A model generated the notes under the pieces. That model was given only the letters and a program-made list of their open reading frames with translations, was not told where the DNA came from and searched no databases. Both the position numbers and the translations under genes were made by a program. From Betaproteobacteria bacterium (lineage in GTDB: Bacteria > Pseudomonadota > Gammaproteobacteria > Burkholderiales > SG8-41), in the NCBI GenBank assembly GCA_900299145.1, contig OMIN01000114.1, positions 90,571-154,570 of the forward strand: 64,000 nucleotides of DNA. Reading direction: 5' to 3'. Positions 7,606-16,518 of the stretch are shown here, piece by piece (positions within the stretch are counted from its first letter, which is position 1; each line of letters opens with the position of its first letter).

Positions 7606-8319
7606 ATGAAAGACGATGGAATCAACCGGCGTGACTTTCTGAAAGGTGCTGTTGCGGGTGGCGCGGTGGCCACGACGGCGGCGGTGGGCATGACGCCGCA
7701 AGCAGCGCAGGCGCAGCAAAAGCCGGCAGCAGCCCCGGCGAGCCCCGGCTATTCATACCTCAATCTCGAGGAGGCCGCGTTTGTCGAGGCGATGGTCGAT
7801 CACATGATTCCCGCCGATCAGTATTCCCCCAAGGGCACCGATCTCGGCATCAATATTTACATCGATCGTGCGCTGGCCGGCGGCTGGGGCAAGGGCGACC
7901 GTTTGTACATGCAGGGCCCGTGGAAAGTCGGCCACCCGAATCAGGGCTACCAGTTGCCGCTAAAGCCCGCCGATTTGTACCGCGCGGGGATTGCCGCCAC
8001 CAACGCGTATTGCAAAAAGACTTATGGCAAGACGTTTGATCAACTGCCGGCCGCGCAAAAGCAGGAAGTGCTGGTGGGCCTGCAGGGCAACAAAATCAAA
8101 TTCGACAGCGGGCTGCCGACAAATACTTTTTTCGGCACGATGTACCAAACCGTCATGGAAGGCATGTTTGCCGACCCGATCTACGGTGGTAACCGCAACA
8201 AGGCCGTCTGGAAAATGATCGGCTTTCCCGGCGTGGTGGCCGTGCACGCGCAAAACATTGAGAAATTCCGCGATAAACGTTATGTAGTCGAGCCGCTCGG
8301 TATTGCTGATCTGAGCTAG
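7606..8319 (+). CDS. gluconate 2-dehydrogenase subunit 3 family protein, Tat-exported
   Basis: A 237-residue small subunit of a GMC-type membrane/periplasmic dehydrogenase. It begins with a twin-arginine signal (INRRDFLKGAVAGGAVATTA, cleavage after AAQA) and continues with the subunit-3 fold: EEAAFVEAMVDHMIPAD and DLGINIYIDRALAGGWG. ATG 7606 is preferred because GGGGA stands 4-8 bases before it; ATG 7600 is the alternative. The subunit carries the Tat signal for the flavoprotein, which has none, so the complex is presumably exported as a unit. The GMC flavoprotein starts 9 bases downstream. Confidence 0.9.
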   Translation: MKDDGINRRDFLKGAVAGGAVATTAAVGMTPQAAQAQQKPAAAPASPGYSYLNLEEAAFVEAMVDHMIPADQYSPKGTDLGINIYIDRALAGGWGKGDRLYMQGPWKVGHPNQGYQLPLKPADLYRAGIAATNAYCKKTYGKTFDQLPAAQKQEVLVGLQGNKIKFDSGLPTNTFFGTMYQTVMEGMFADPIYGGNRNKAVWKMIGFPGVVAVHAQNIEKFRDKRYVVEPLGIADLS

Positions 8320-8328
8320 GCGGCCGCC

Positions 8329-10101
8329 ATGGTTACCAAACTCAAGGAAGTCGATGCGGTCATCGTGGGTCTTGGCTGGACCGGCGGCATACTCGCCAAG
8401 GAGTTGACGCAGGCGGGGTTGAAAGTGGTGGCGCTGGAGCGCGGCGTGCACCGCAACACCGCCGAGGATTACGCCCTACCCGGCGTGCGTGACGAGCTGC
8501 GCTTCGTGCATCGCCATGATCTGATGCAAAACCCCGCGCGCGATACCATTACCGTGCGCAACAACGTCAAGCAGGAAGCGTTGCCGATGCGGCGGCTGGG
8601 CTCGTTTCTGCCCGGTGACGGTGTCGGCGGTTCCGGCGTGCATTGGAGCGGCCACACCTGGCGCTGGACGGACAATGAGTTCAAGGTGCGTTCGATGTAT
8701 GAGGCGCGCTACGGCAAGAACTTCATTCCCGAAGACATGACGATTCAGGATTGGGGCATCACCTATGCCGAGCTGGAGCCGTACTACGACAAGTTTGAAT
8801 ACGTGGCCGCGGTGTCGGGCAAGGCGGGCAACATCAAGGGCGTGATTCAGCCGGGTGGGAATCCGTTTGAAGCGCCGCGCGCCCGCGAATACGCGTTGCC
8901 GCCGCTGACCGACATTCAGTCCAGCAAAATGTTCTCGGAAGCCGCGCGGAACATGGGGTATCACCCGTTTCCACGGCCCAGCGCCAATGCTTCGCGTGCT
9001 TACACCAATCCCGACGGCTCCAAGTTCGGCGCATGCCAGTATTGCGGCTTTTGTCAGCGCTTCGGCTGCGAAGCCAATGCCAAGGGCAGCGCGCATATCA
9101 CGGTGATTCCCATTGCCATGGCCAGCCCGAATTTCGAGTTGCGCGCAAACTCGTGGGTGACACAGGTGCTGAAAGACCCTGCCGGCAAAAAAGTCACCGG
9201 CGTGCGCTACACCAATCTCATGAACGGCGAGGAATATGAACAGCCGGCGGGCATAGTGCTGCTCACCGCCTACGCCATCAACAATGTGCATCTGATGCTA
9301 CTGTCGGGCATCGGAGAGCCGTACGATCCGGTAAGTCAAAAAGGCGTCATCGGCAAGAATTATTGCTATCAAACCGGCGTGGGTGCGAATCTGTTTTTTG
9401 ATGACCACAATTTCAATCCGTTCATGTCGGCTGGGGGGTCGAATCACACCATCGACGACTTCAACGCCAACTGGGACTTTGACCGCGGGCCCCACGGTTT
9501 TGTTGGCGGCTTTACCATCGGCGCAGGCTTCAATACGTCATTGCCTATCGGCAACCGGCCGGTGCCCAGCGGCACGCCCGCATGGGGAACTGCGTGGAAA
9601 GCGGCGCAGGCGAAGTCGTATCAAACCGCAATGAATATTGGCTCCAGCGGCAGCGTGATGGCCAACCGCTACAACTATTTTGATCTTGATCCGACGTACA
9701 AAAATGCCTTCGGCCAGCCGCTGATGCGCATGACTTTCGACTACAAGGCGAACGAACACAAGATGGGCGAGCTTGCCGCGAAGCTCGTCAACGATATCGC
9801 CAAGGCAATGAACCCGACGTCGTTCAACCGCGCCAGTTCGCGCCAGAGCTGGACGGTGGTGCCCTATCAAAGCACGCACAACACCGGCGGCACCATCATG
9901 GGCGTCAACCCGAAAGTCAGTGCGCTGAACAAGTATTTGCAGAACTGGGATTATCACAACTTGTTCGTGGTGGGCGCGAATGTGTTCCCGCACAACGGCT
10001 CGTATAACCCGACAGGCCCGGTGGGCGCGCTGGCGTACTGGACGGCGGACGCTATAAAAAATCGTTACATGAAAAACCCTGGACCCCTGGTTCAAGCGTA
10101 G
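8329..10101 (+). CDS. GMC family oxidoreductase, gluconate-dehydrogenase-type flavoprotein
   Basis: A 590-residue FAD flavoprotein. The N-terminal dinucleotide fold is DAVIVGLGWTGGILAKEL. The middle has a cysteine-rich segment CQYCGFCQRFGCEANAKGS, typical of the cytochrome-c-linked subgroup. The C-terminus carries STHNTGGTIMG and VGANVFPHNGSYNPTGPVG with the catalytic His/Asn region. There is no signal peptide of its own; export probably uses the Tat signal of the preceding subunit. The cytochrome c gene follows after 13 bases, consistent with electron transfer to the respiratory chain. The substrate is probably a sugar acid or alcohol. Confidence 0.93.
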   Translation: MVTKLKEVDAVIVGLGWTGGILAKELTQAGLKVVALERGVHRNTAEDYALPGVRDELRFVHRHDLMQNPARDTITVRNNVKQEALPMRRLGSFLPGDGVGGSGVHWSGHTWRWTDNEFKVRSMYEARYGKNFIPEDMTIQDWGITYAELEPYYDKFEYVAAVSGKAGNIKGVIQPGGNPFEAPRAREYALPPLTDIQSSKMFSEAARNMGYHPFPRPSANASRAYTNPDGSKFGACQYCGFCQRFGCEANAKGSAHITVIPIAMASPNFELRANSWVTQVLKDPAGKKVTGVRYTNLMNGEEYEQPAGIVLLTAYAINNVHLMLLSGIGEPYDPVSQKGVIGKNYCYQTGVGANLFFDDHNFNPFMSAGGSNHTIDDFNANWDFDRGPHGFVGGFTIGAGFNTSLPIGNRPVPSGTPAWGTAWKAAQAKSYQTAMNIGSSGSVMANRYNYFDLDPTYKNAFGQPLMRMTFDYKANEHKMGELAAKLVNDIAKAMNPTSFNRASSRQSWTVVPYQSTHNTGGTIMGVNPKVSALNKYLQNWDYHNLFVVGANVFPHNGSYNPTGPVGALAYWTADAIKNRYMKNPGPLVQA

Positions 10102-10114
10102 AGAGACAGCAAAT

Positions 10115-10486
10115 ATGAAACTTCTGATTCAAGCTTTGATGGCAGCCGCGCTGATCAACGCGGGCGCTGCGTTCGCGCAGGATGCGACCCGAGGCCAAAA
10201 ACTGTTCGACGAATGCGCGGCCTGTCACTCGCCCGACCGCACGGCGAAAGATACCGTGGGCCCATCGCTGCATGGCGTGGTAGGCCGCAAGGCGGGCGAG
10301 GGCGCGGATTTCCGTTACTCGCCCGCGATGAAACGCAGCGGCATCACGTGGAGCGCGGATACACTGAGTAACTTTATTGCCGACCCGCAAAAGCTGGTGC
10401 CCGGCAACCGCATGCCGTACTCCGGGCTGCCGGACGCCAAGGATCGCGCCGATCTCATCGCGTATTTGCAGGCGAATATGAAGTGA
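10115..10486 (+). CDS. class I cytochrome c, electron acceptor of the GMC complex
   Basis: A 123-residue periplasmic monoheme cytochrome c with a signal peptide (MKLLIQALMAAALINAGAAFA). The haem-binding CAACH lies at residues 34-38 and a likely axial Met in GNRMPYSG at about residue 100, close to the usual c550/c552 length. It lies between two GMC flavoprotein genes and probably accepts electrons from one or both. The stop codon is only 4 bases before an AT19 repeat. Confidence 0.93.
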   Translation: MKLLIQALMAAALINAGAAFAQDATRGQKLFDECAACHSPDRTAKDTVGPSLHGVVGRKAGEGADFRYSPAMKRSGITWSADTLSNFIADPQKLVPGNRMPYSGLPDAKDRADLIAYLQANMK

Positions 10487-10490
10487 TATT

Positions 10491-10509
10491 GTAACTGTTT
10501 GTTTTAATT
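10491..10509 (-). repeat. AT19 dispersed repeat, copy C (17/19)
   Basis: GTAACTGTTTGTTTTAATT, reverse orientation, two mismatches to the consensus. It lies in the 64-base gap between the cytochrome c and the second GMC gene, and AT-rich sequence continues to 10519. Confidence 0.85.
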
Positions 10510-10550
10510 AATATTTTTGTGATGCGTGGTATTCAGGGATCGGGCAAAAA

Positions 10551-12317
10551 ATGGCAACCAAACTGAAAGAAGTCGATGTGGTGCTGGTGGGCATGGGCTG
10601 GACGGGCGGAATCCTCGCCAAGGAGTTAAGCGAAGCCGGGCTGAAGGTCGTCGGCCTCGAACGCGGCGCAATGCGCACCACGGCGGAGGATTTTTCCGTG
10701 CCGCGTATTCGCGATGATCTGCGCTTTGCTTCGCGCAATGATTTGATGCAGGACCCGGCCAAGGACACGCTCACCATCCGCAACAACCCGAAACAGGACG
10801 CGTTGCCGATGCGCAGGCTGGGGTCGTTCCTGCCGGGGCAGGGCGTGGGCGGCGCAGGCTCGCACTGGAACGGCGTCACCTGGCGCTGGAACGACAACGA
10901 ATTCAAGATTCGCTCGCTATACGAGGAGCGTTACGGCAAGAACTACATCCCCGCCGACATGACAGCGCAGGACTGGGGCATCACTTACGCTGAACTGGAA
11001 CCGTACTACGAAAAATTCGAGCGCACAGCGGCAGTGTCGGGCAAGGCTGGCAATATCAAGGGCAATATCCAGAAAGGCGGTAACCGCTTCGAGGCGCCGC
11101 GTGCCAACGAGTATGCGCTGCCGCCGCTAAAGGCCACGCAGGCCGGGCTGATGTTTGCCGAGGCCGCCGAGAAAGCCGGCTACAACCCGTTTCCGCGCCC
11201 GGTGGCGAATGCTTCGCAGGCCTACACCAACCCGGATGGCGCGCGCTTTGGCGCCTGCCAGTACTGCGGCTTCTGCGAGCGCTTCGGTTGCGAATCGAAC
11301 GCCAAGGGCAGCCCGCATTTCACGGTGATTCCTATTGCCATGCGCAATCCGAATTTCGAGTTGCGCACAAACATGTGGGTGACGAAAGTGCTGAGGGATT
11401 CCTCCGGCAAGAAAGTCACCGGCGTCACGTACATCAATACGTTAAACGGCGAGGAGTTCGAGCAGCCCGCGGGCATGGTGGTGCTTACCGCGTACGCCAT
11501 CAACAATGTACACCTGATGTTGCTGTCGGGCATCGGCGAGCCGTATAACCCCGATACCCAAAAAGGTCTCGTCGGCAAAAATTATTGCTATCAAACCGGT
11601 GCGGGCGCGACATTGTTTTTCGACAACCACTATTTCAACCCGTTCATGTCCACCGGCGGTTCGAATTTTGGCATCGACGATTTTCACGCTAACTTCGACT
11701 TTGACCGTTCCAAGTACGGCTATGTCGGTGGCGCCACTGTTGGCGGCGGCATGACCAACGGCCGGCCGATCAGCTATCGCCCGGTGCCCAGCGGCACGCC
11801 GCAGTGGGGCACGGCGTGGAAGGCTGCCACTTCAAAGTGGTACAACCAGGCGATGAGTATCGGTTCAAGCGGCAGCGTGATGGCCAACCGCTACAACTAT
11901 TATGATCTTGATCCGACCTACAAGAATGCTTTTGGCCAGCCGTTGATGCGCATGACCTTCGATTACAAGGAAAACGAGCACAAGATGGGCAAGCACATCG
12001 CGCAGGTCATCAACGATCTGGCGAAGTCGCTGAACCCGACGTCGTTCAATCCGGCGAGCGTGCGCATGAGCTGGACGGTGGTGCCGTATCAAAGCACGCA
12101 CAACACCGGCGGCACCATCATGGGCACCAGCCCCGGCAACAGCGTGGTGAACAAATATCTGCAAAGCTGGGATTGCCACAACCTGTTCGTGATGGGCGCG
12201 AACGTGTTCCCGCACAACGCTGCGTACAACCCGACCGGGCCGGTGGGCGCGCTGGCGTACTGGGCGGCGGACGCGATTAAAAATCGTTACATCAAGAATC
12301 CGGGGATGCTGGTGTAG
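10551..12317 (+). CDS. GMC family oxidoreductase, second paralog
   Basis: A 588-residue close paralog of the GMC protein at 8329-10101, colinear throughout. It has VDVVLVGMGWTGGILAKEL, CQYCGFCERFGCESNAKGS, STHNTGGTIMG and MGANVFPHNAAYNPTGPVG. It has no signal peptide and no subunit 3 gene of its own, so it probably shares the small subunit at 7606 and the cytochrome c between the two copies. Divergence is scattered, which suggests an older duplication with possible substrate specialisation rather than a recent copy. Bug receptors follow directly. Confidence 0.92.
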   Translation: MATKLKEVDVVLVGMGWTGGILAKELSEAGLKVVGLERGAMRTTAEDFSVPRIRDDLRFASRNDLMQDPAKDTLTIRNNPKQDALPMRRLGSFLPGQGVGGAGSHWNGVTWRWNDNEFKIRSLYEERYGKNYIPADMTAQDWGITYAELEPYYEKFERTAAVSGKAGNIKGNIQKGGNRFEAPRANEYALPPLKATQAGLMFAEAAEKAGYNPFPRPVANASQAYTNPDGARFGACQYCGFCERFGCESNAKGSPHFTVIPIAMRNPNFELRTNMWVTKVLRDSSGKKVTGVTYINTLNGEEFEQPAGMVVLTAYAINNVHLMLLSGIGEPYNPDTQKGLVGKNYCYQTGAGATLFFDNHYFNPFMSTGGSNFGIDDFHANFDFDRSKYGYVGGATVGGGMTNGRPISYRPVPSGTPQWGTAWKAATSKWYNQAMSIGSSGSVMANRYNYYDLDPTYKNAFGQPLMRMTFDYKENEHKMGKHIAQVINDLAKSLNPTSFNPASVRMSWTVVPYQSTHNTGGTIMGTSPGNSVVNKYLQSWDCHNLFVMGANVFPHNAAYNPTGPVGALAYWAADAIKNRYIKNPGMLV

Positions 12318-12319
12318 CG

Positions 12320-13276
12320 TTGCTGCGAATTATCTTCCTGTGCGTCGCTGCGCTTGCTGTTGCGGCGCACGCGCAAACCTACCCCATCAAGCCGATTCGC
12401 ATACTCGTTCCCGTGCCGGCGGGGGGCACTGCGGATATCTTCGCGCGCATGCTGGCGCCCGCGATGTCGAATCAACTCGGCCAGCAACTGGTAATCGACA
12501 ATCGCGGCGGCGCAGGCGGGCTGATTGGCACCGAACTCGCGGCCAAAGCGCCGCCCGACGGCTACACGCTGATGATGTGCAGCCAGGGGCCGATTACCAT
12601 CGTGCCGCATTTGCAAAAAAACGTGCCATACGACGCGCTGCGCGATTTCACGGCGGTGAGCCTAATTTCCGCCGGGCCTTATCTGCTAACGACGCAACCC
12701 AACGCGCCATTCAAAACCATCAAGGAATTGATCGCGGCAGCGAAAGCCGAGCCGGGCCGGATCAGTTACGCTTCCGCCGGCAGCGGCGCGCCCAATCATC
12801 TGGCGAGCGAGCAGTTCAAGGCCATGGCTGGCGTGAATCTTCAGCATGTGCCGTACAAAGGCGCGCCGCAGGCCGTAACCGATTTGCTTGGCGGCCACGT
12901 GCGGCTTTACTTCGGCTCGATTCCTCCGCTGGTGGCGCACATCAAGGCCGGGCGGCTGCGCGCGCTGGGCGTATCGAGCGCGAAGCGCACGCACCAGGTA
13001 CCTGACTTGCCGACGATCAGTGAGGGGGGCGTGCCGGGCTTTGAGTTTTATTCGTGGTTCGGCATGCTTGCCCCTGCGAGAACGCCCAGACCTTATCTGC
13101 AACGCGTGCACGAGGTGTTGATGAAGGCCATGCGCGCGCCGGAAACCACGAGCCAGTTCGAGGCGCAAGGTGCGGATCCAGTGGGCAACAGCCCGGAGGA
13201 ATTTGCAGCCTTTATCAAGCGTGAATACGACACCAATGCGCGCTTGGTGAAGACGGCCGGCTTGCGTGTCGAATAG
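12320..13276 (+). CDS. Bug-family receptor
   Basis: A 318-residue TctC-type periplasmic binding protein. It begins with TTG at 12320, two bases after the GMC stop, and its signal peptide is LRIIFLCVAALAVAAHA. Next come QTYPIKPIRILVPVPAGGTAD, VIDNRGGAGGLIG and DGYTLMMC, then the usual LPTISEGGVPGFEFYSW segment. The near-zero spacing suggests translational coupling to the GMC oxidoreductase, so its ligand could be the substrate or product of that enzyme. The ligand itself is not predictable. Confidence 0.92.
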   Translation: MLRIIFLCVAALAVAAHAQTYPIKPIRILVPVPAGGTADIFARMLAPAMSNQLGQQLVIDNRGGAGGLIGTELAAKAPPDGYTLMMCSQGPITIVPHLQKNVPYDALRDFTAVSLISAGPYLLTTQPNAPFKTIKELIAAAKAEPGRISYASAGSGAPNHLASEQFKAMAGVNLQHVPYKGAPQAVTDLLGGHVRLYFGSIPPLVAHIKAGRLRALGVSSAKRTHQVPDLPTISEGGVPGFEFYSWFGMLAPARTPRPYLQRVHEVLMKAMRAPETTSQFEAQGADPVGNSPEEFAAFIKREYDTNARLVKTAGLRVE

Positions 13277-13279
13277 ACG

Positions 13280-14266
13280 ATGACGAGTGAAGCGCGCGGC
13301 GGGCGCTGTAATTGTAAGCATTTGTTTTTATGGGTATTCTTGTGGTATTCGCTGTCGCTGTGCCAGGCGGCGGAGTATCCGATCAGACCCATCCGCATCA
13401 TCGCCGCCGTCGCGCCCGGTTCCGGTCCGGACATTATTTCGCGGCTGATCGGCGGCAAGCTCACGGAAGCGTGGAAGCAGCAGGTCATTGTCGACAACCG
13501 GCCCGGCGCGGGTGGCAACCTCGGCGCGGAAATCGCCGCGCGCGCCGCTCCTGACGGCTACACGCTGTTGATGATTACTGCCAGTCAGCCGATCGCGGCG
13601 ACACTGTTTCCAAACCTCAATTACGATTTGCTGCGAGACTTCGCCCCGGTGGGGCTGCTTGCTTATACGCCCTACGTGGTACTGGTAAACAACAGCGTCG
13701 CTGCCACGTCGGTAAAGGAACTCTTTGCATTGGCGAAAGCGAAGCCCGGCGCACTGCGTTATGGTTCCGGCGGCAGCGGCTCGCCGCCGCATCTGGCCGC
13801 TGAAATGCTGCGCAGCCAGCACGGCATCGACATGCTGCACGTGCCGTATAAGAGCATTGCGCCCGCGCTGACAGAGCTTGCGGCTGGGCAAATTCACGTG
13901 GTGATCGCGGTGGTGTCCGCCGCGCTGCCTTTGACCGCCACCGGCAAGGCGCGTGCGCTGGCGGTGACCAGCGCAAAACGCACTTCGCTCGCGCCCGACT
14001 TGCCCGCACTCGCTGAAACCCTGCCCGGTTACGAACTCACCGGCTGGTATGGACTTGCCGTGCCGGCAGGCACGCCGCGTGACATTATCACCCGCATCAA
14101 CGTGGCAGGTGTGCAGGCTGTGAAAAGTGCGGCGGTTCAGGAACGCCTCACCGCGCTCGGCGCTGAAGCACGCACCGGCACGCCAGCGGAATTTGGTGCG
14201 CACCTGCGTGCGGAGATTCAGCGGCTGGGAAAAGCGGTGCGGGAGTCGGGGGCGCGGGCGGAGTGA
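13280..14266 (+). CDS. Bug-family receptor
   Basis: A 328-residue TctC-type receptor, 3 bases after the previous Bug gene. The ATG at 13280 is followed by a hydrophobic stretch CKHLFLWVFLWYSLSLCQAAEYPIRPIRII. The signal-peptide core is encoded by an AT19 repeat (13314-13332), so the true start could also be the in-frame TTG at 13321. The mature motifs VAPGSGPD, VDNRPGAGGNLG and DGYTLLMI are intact. Two adjacent Bug genes of different sequence suggest two related ligands. Confidence 0.9.
   Translation: MTSEARGGRCNCKHLFLWVFLWYSLSLCQAAEYPIRPIRIIAAVAPGSGPDIISRLIGGKLTEAWKQQVIVDNRPGAGGNLGAEIAARAAPDGYTLLMITASQPIAATLFPNLNYDLLRDFAPVGLLAYTPYVVLVNNSVAATSVKELFALAKAKPGALRYGSGGSGSPPHLAAEMLRSQHGIDMLHVPYKSIAPALTELAAGQIHVVIAVVSAALPLTATGKARALAVTSAKRTSLAPDLPALAETLPGYELTGWYGLAVPAGTPRDIITRINVAGVQAVKSAAVQERLTALGAEARTGTPAEFGAHLRAEIQRLGKAVRESGARAE
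13314..13332 (-). repeat. AT19 dispersed repeat, copy D (17/19), inside a signal peptide
   Basis: GTAAGCATTTGTTTTTATG, reverse orientation, two mismatches. It encodes CKHLFLW of the Bug signal peptide. The element therefore forms part of a coding sequence here. Confidence 0.8.
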
Positions 14267-14281
14267 GCCGGTGGTATCGAA

Positions 14282-15145
14282 TTACGGTTGGACGGCTTGG
14301 GCCATTTGCAGATAAATGGCCTTGATCGAGTCTTCGTAGGTGCGGGCTGCGGCAGGAGCGCCGAAAATCAATTCCCATCCTGATGACTCCAGCGGATCCC
14401 ACCAACCGAGTTCGTTCAGATGATCGGCGGGCACGCCGAAATCTAGCTGACCGACGGGCTTCCCAATACCATCGGACGCCGGCAGCGATGATTTCCAGAG
14501 TTGGGACTTGACGGATACCGCGCCATCGTTGGGTGTCGTGAAAAACAGTGCTGAAAGCTGTGCCAGCGGTGGAACCATTTTTCCTGCTTCTTCCGATGCC
14601 GCATAGGCGCGATAGACAACGGCGTTGTTCCCTTCGCTTAGTTTGGCACGCGCATTGAATTTTTCACAAGACTCCGTGGTCAAGTCCCGAATGCCAGTCA
14701 GATCAAATATTGGTTTCAGCAATTTGATTGCGCCGGGGTCGCCAGCCGCTACAGCGTCGGCGACGGGTGACCCCAGATGCGGTGTACCTATCGTCGTCAG
14801 CGAAGCCACCTTGTCTGCCATGCCCGGAATATCGACGATCATATGGCGCGCGTCGAGACCGCCCATGCTGTGCGCAATGATATCGACTTTTACCGCACCG
14901 GCGATCTTGCGCACCTGCTCCGCCAGTTGTTGCGAACGTTTTTCCACGCTGCCGGCGAAATCCACTTCGGTCAGATGCACTTCATAGCCATTCTTTTCCA
15001 AATAGCTTTTGATGCCTTTGAAGTAGTTGTAACGGTCGCCGAAGTTGATTCCCAAATTGCCCAGAAATTGGGTAGCCTTGAAAATGGGTGCGTCAAAGCG
15101 TGCTATACCATGAGCCAGAATGATGGGGCGTCTAGCCTGGGCCAT
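14282..15145 (-). CDS. triacylglycerol lipase/esterase-like alpha/beta hydrolase
   Basis: A 287-residue hydrolase from ATG 15145, preferred over an upstream TTG at 15166 because GGAG lies 7 bases before it. It starts with the oxyanion-hole motif RRPIILAHGIARFD, has the nucleophile elbow DIIAHSMGGLDARH and then TTIGTPHLGSPVAD, the signature of bacterial family I lipases. The catalytic His is probably in the VPADHLNELGWWDP region. No signal peptide is visible, so it looks cytoplasmic. It is preceded on the same strand by a 74-residue conserved protein. Confidence 0.87.
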   Translation of the reverse strand: MAQARRPIILAHGIARFDAPIFKATQFLGNLGINFGDRYNYFKGIKSYLEKNGYEVHLTEVDFAGSVEKRSQQLAEQVRKIAGAVKVDIIAHSMGGLDARHMIVDIPGMADKVASLTTIGTPHLGSPVADAVAAGDPGAIKLLKPIFDLTGIRDLTTESCEKFNARAKLSEGNNAVVYRAYAASEEAGKMVPPLAQLSALFFTTPNDGAVSVKSQLWKSSLPASDGIGKPVGQLDFGVPADHLNELGWWDPLESSGWELIFGAPAAARTYEDSIKAIYLQMAQAVQP

Positions 15146-15169
15146 ATGGAGTCTCCACAAAGACAATCG

Positions 15170-15394
15170 TCATTTCTTCTTCGGCCAATCGTCTTCATCG
15201 ACAATGATGTTAATGACGCGCGTGCGCTTGGGGCCGGCGTATTGCTCCATTTTCACCAGCACCGGGTAAAGCTCCGTGAGTTTGGCGCGGGCATCGGCTT
15301 CTTTCTCGAACTTGAGCAGTTCGCCGTTGGCGCCTTTCACGTCGTGCCACACGCGGGCGTCGTTGTCATCGTCCTGAACCTGCAGTTTGAACAT
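15170..15394 (-). CDS. small conserved hypothetical protein (74 aa)
   Basis: A 74-residue acidic/basic protein (FKLQVQDDDNDARVWHDVKG at the N-terminus; IIVDEDDWPKKK at the end) with no signal peptide or membrane segment. I do not recognise the family. Codon use resembles its neighbours, and it sits 24 bases upstream of the lipase on the same strand, so it is probably expressed with it. The charged, compact sequence looks like a real small domain rather than a chance frame. Confidence 0.65.
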   Translation of the reverse strand: MFKLQVQDDDNDARVWHDVKGANGELLKFEKEADARAKLTELYPVLVKMEQYAGPKRTRVINIIVDEDDWPKKK

Positions 15395-15425
15395 GGTTAG
15401 CGCTCCGTAGTGTTTGCGCGCACGC

Positions 15426-16406
15426 TTACTCAGCCTTGGCGCCGGTGGCCTTGGCCACGCGCGCCCATTTGTCGAGTTCGGCTTTGAGGAATTTGGCGAA
15501 TTCCGCCGGCCCGCCGGCCACGGTTTCGAAACCGAGTGCCGAGATTTTTTCCTGCACGTCGGGAAGCTTGAGCGCGCGTGCGGCTTCGGTGTTGAGCTTA
15601 TTGATAATGTCGCGCGGCGTTTTCGCTGGCACCATCATGCCGTTCCATGCCGCCGCGTCGAAATCCGGCACGCCGGCTTCGACCATGGTCGGCAGGTCCG
15701 GTACCGCGTTGGAGCGCTTCAACGTGGTGACTGCCAGCCCGCGCAATCGCCCGGCCTTGATCTGCGGCACCGACGCGGGGCTGACCACGAACATGAATTG
15801 CGCCTGATTGCCGAGGAGGCCGGTTACTGCCTGCCCCACGGTTTTATACGGCACGTGCACGACGTTGATGCCGGCTTTAAGGCGCAAGAATTCGGTGATG
15901 ATGTGCGCGGGCGAGCCATTGCCGCCGGAGGTGTAATTGATTTCACCGGGCCGCGCGCGCGTGAGTGCGAGCAGTTCATCCACCGACTTCACCGGCAGCG
16001 ACGGATGCACACTGAGGATGAACGTGATCACGCCGAGCAGACTGACCGGCGCAAAATCGCGCTCCATGTGATAGCTGGTTTTGAAATAGTTTGGGCTGAT
16101 GGTATGCGTGCCGGTGGCGAGCAGCAGCGTATAGCCGTCGGGTGTGGCGCGCGATACCAGCTCCGCGGACATCATGCCGCCGCCCCCGCCGCGCTCTTCC
16201 ACCACGATCTGCTGGCCCCACGCCTCGGTAAACTTCTGGCCGAGGATGCGCGCCATGGCGTCCGGCCCGCCGCCGGTGACCCAGCGGATGGGCTTGTTCG
16301 GAAAATTAGCCGCCGTGCCACCCTGTGCGTGAGCCGTCATCGTGCACGCCAGCACGAGGCATCCAATAAGTATTTGTTTTAATTCAAGTTTTTTGAAAGG
16401 CTTCAT
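15426..16406 (-). CDS. Bug-family receptor
   Basis: A 326-residue TctC-type receptor. The signal peptide MKPFKKLELKQILIGCLVLACTMTAHA is partly encoded by an AT19 repeat: LELKQILI corresponds to the element. The mature protein has NFPNKPIRWVTGGGPDAMAR, VVEERGGGGGMMS (a variant of the usual V-NRPGAGG) and DGYTLLL. The variant ligand-loop sequence may indicate an unusual ligand. It diverges from the Bug gene that begins in this region on the plus strand. Confidence 0.92.
   Translation of the reverse strand: MKPFKKLELKQILIGCLVLACTMTAHAQGGTAANFPNKPIRWVTGGGPDAMARILGQKFTEAWGQQIVVEERGGGGGMMSAELVSRATPDGYTLLLATGTHTISPNYFKTSYHMERDFAPVSLLGVITFILSVHPSLPVKSVDELLALTRARPGEINYTSGGNGSPAHIITEFLRLKAGINVVHVPYKTVGQAVTGLLGNQAQFMFVVSPASVPQIKAGRLRGLAVTTLKRSNAVPDLPTMVEAGVPDFDAAAWNGMMVPAKTPRDIINKLNTEAARALKLPDVQEKISALGFETVAGGPAEFAKFLKAELDKWARVAKATGAKAE
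16366..16384 (-). repeat. AT19 dispersed repeat, copy E (17/19), inside a signal peptide
   Basis: Read along the minus-strand gene it is AATTAAAACAAATACTTAT, identical to copy F at 19835-19853. It lies within codons 8-14 of the Bug gene. The flanks differ from copy F, so the repeat unit itself is short. Confidence 0.85.
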
Positions 16407-16518
16407 GGTAATGGGCGAATCTGCGAGGCCTGTCTATACTGCACGCCAATTTTTGAAATCACAAGATCGGCGGCATTTGCTGGTGCAAGCTGCCGGTCAA
16501 CCCTCAAGAGCCCATTTA

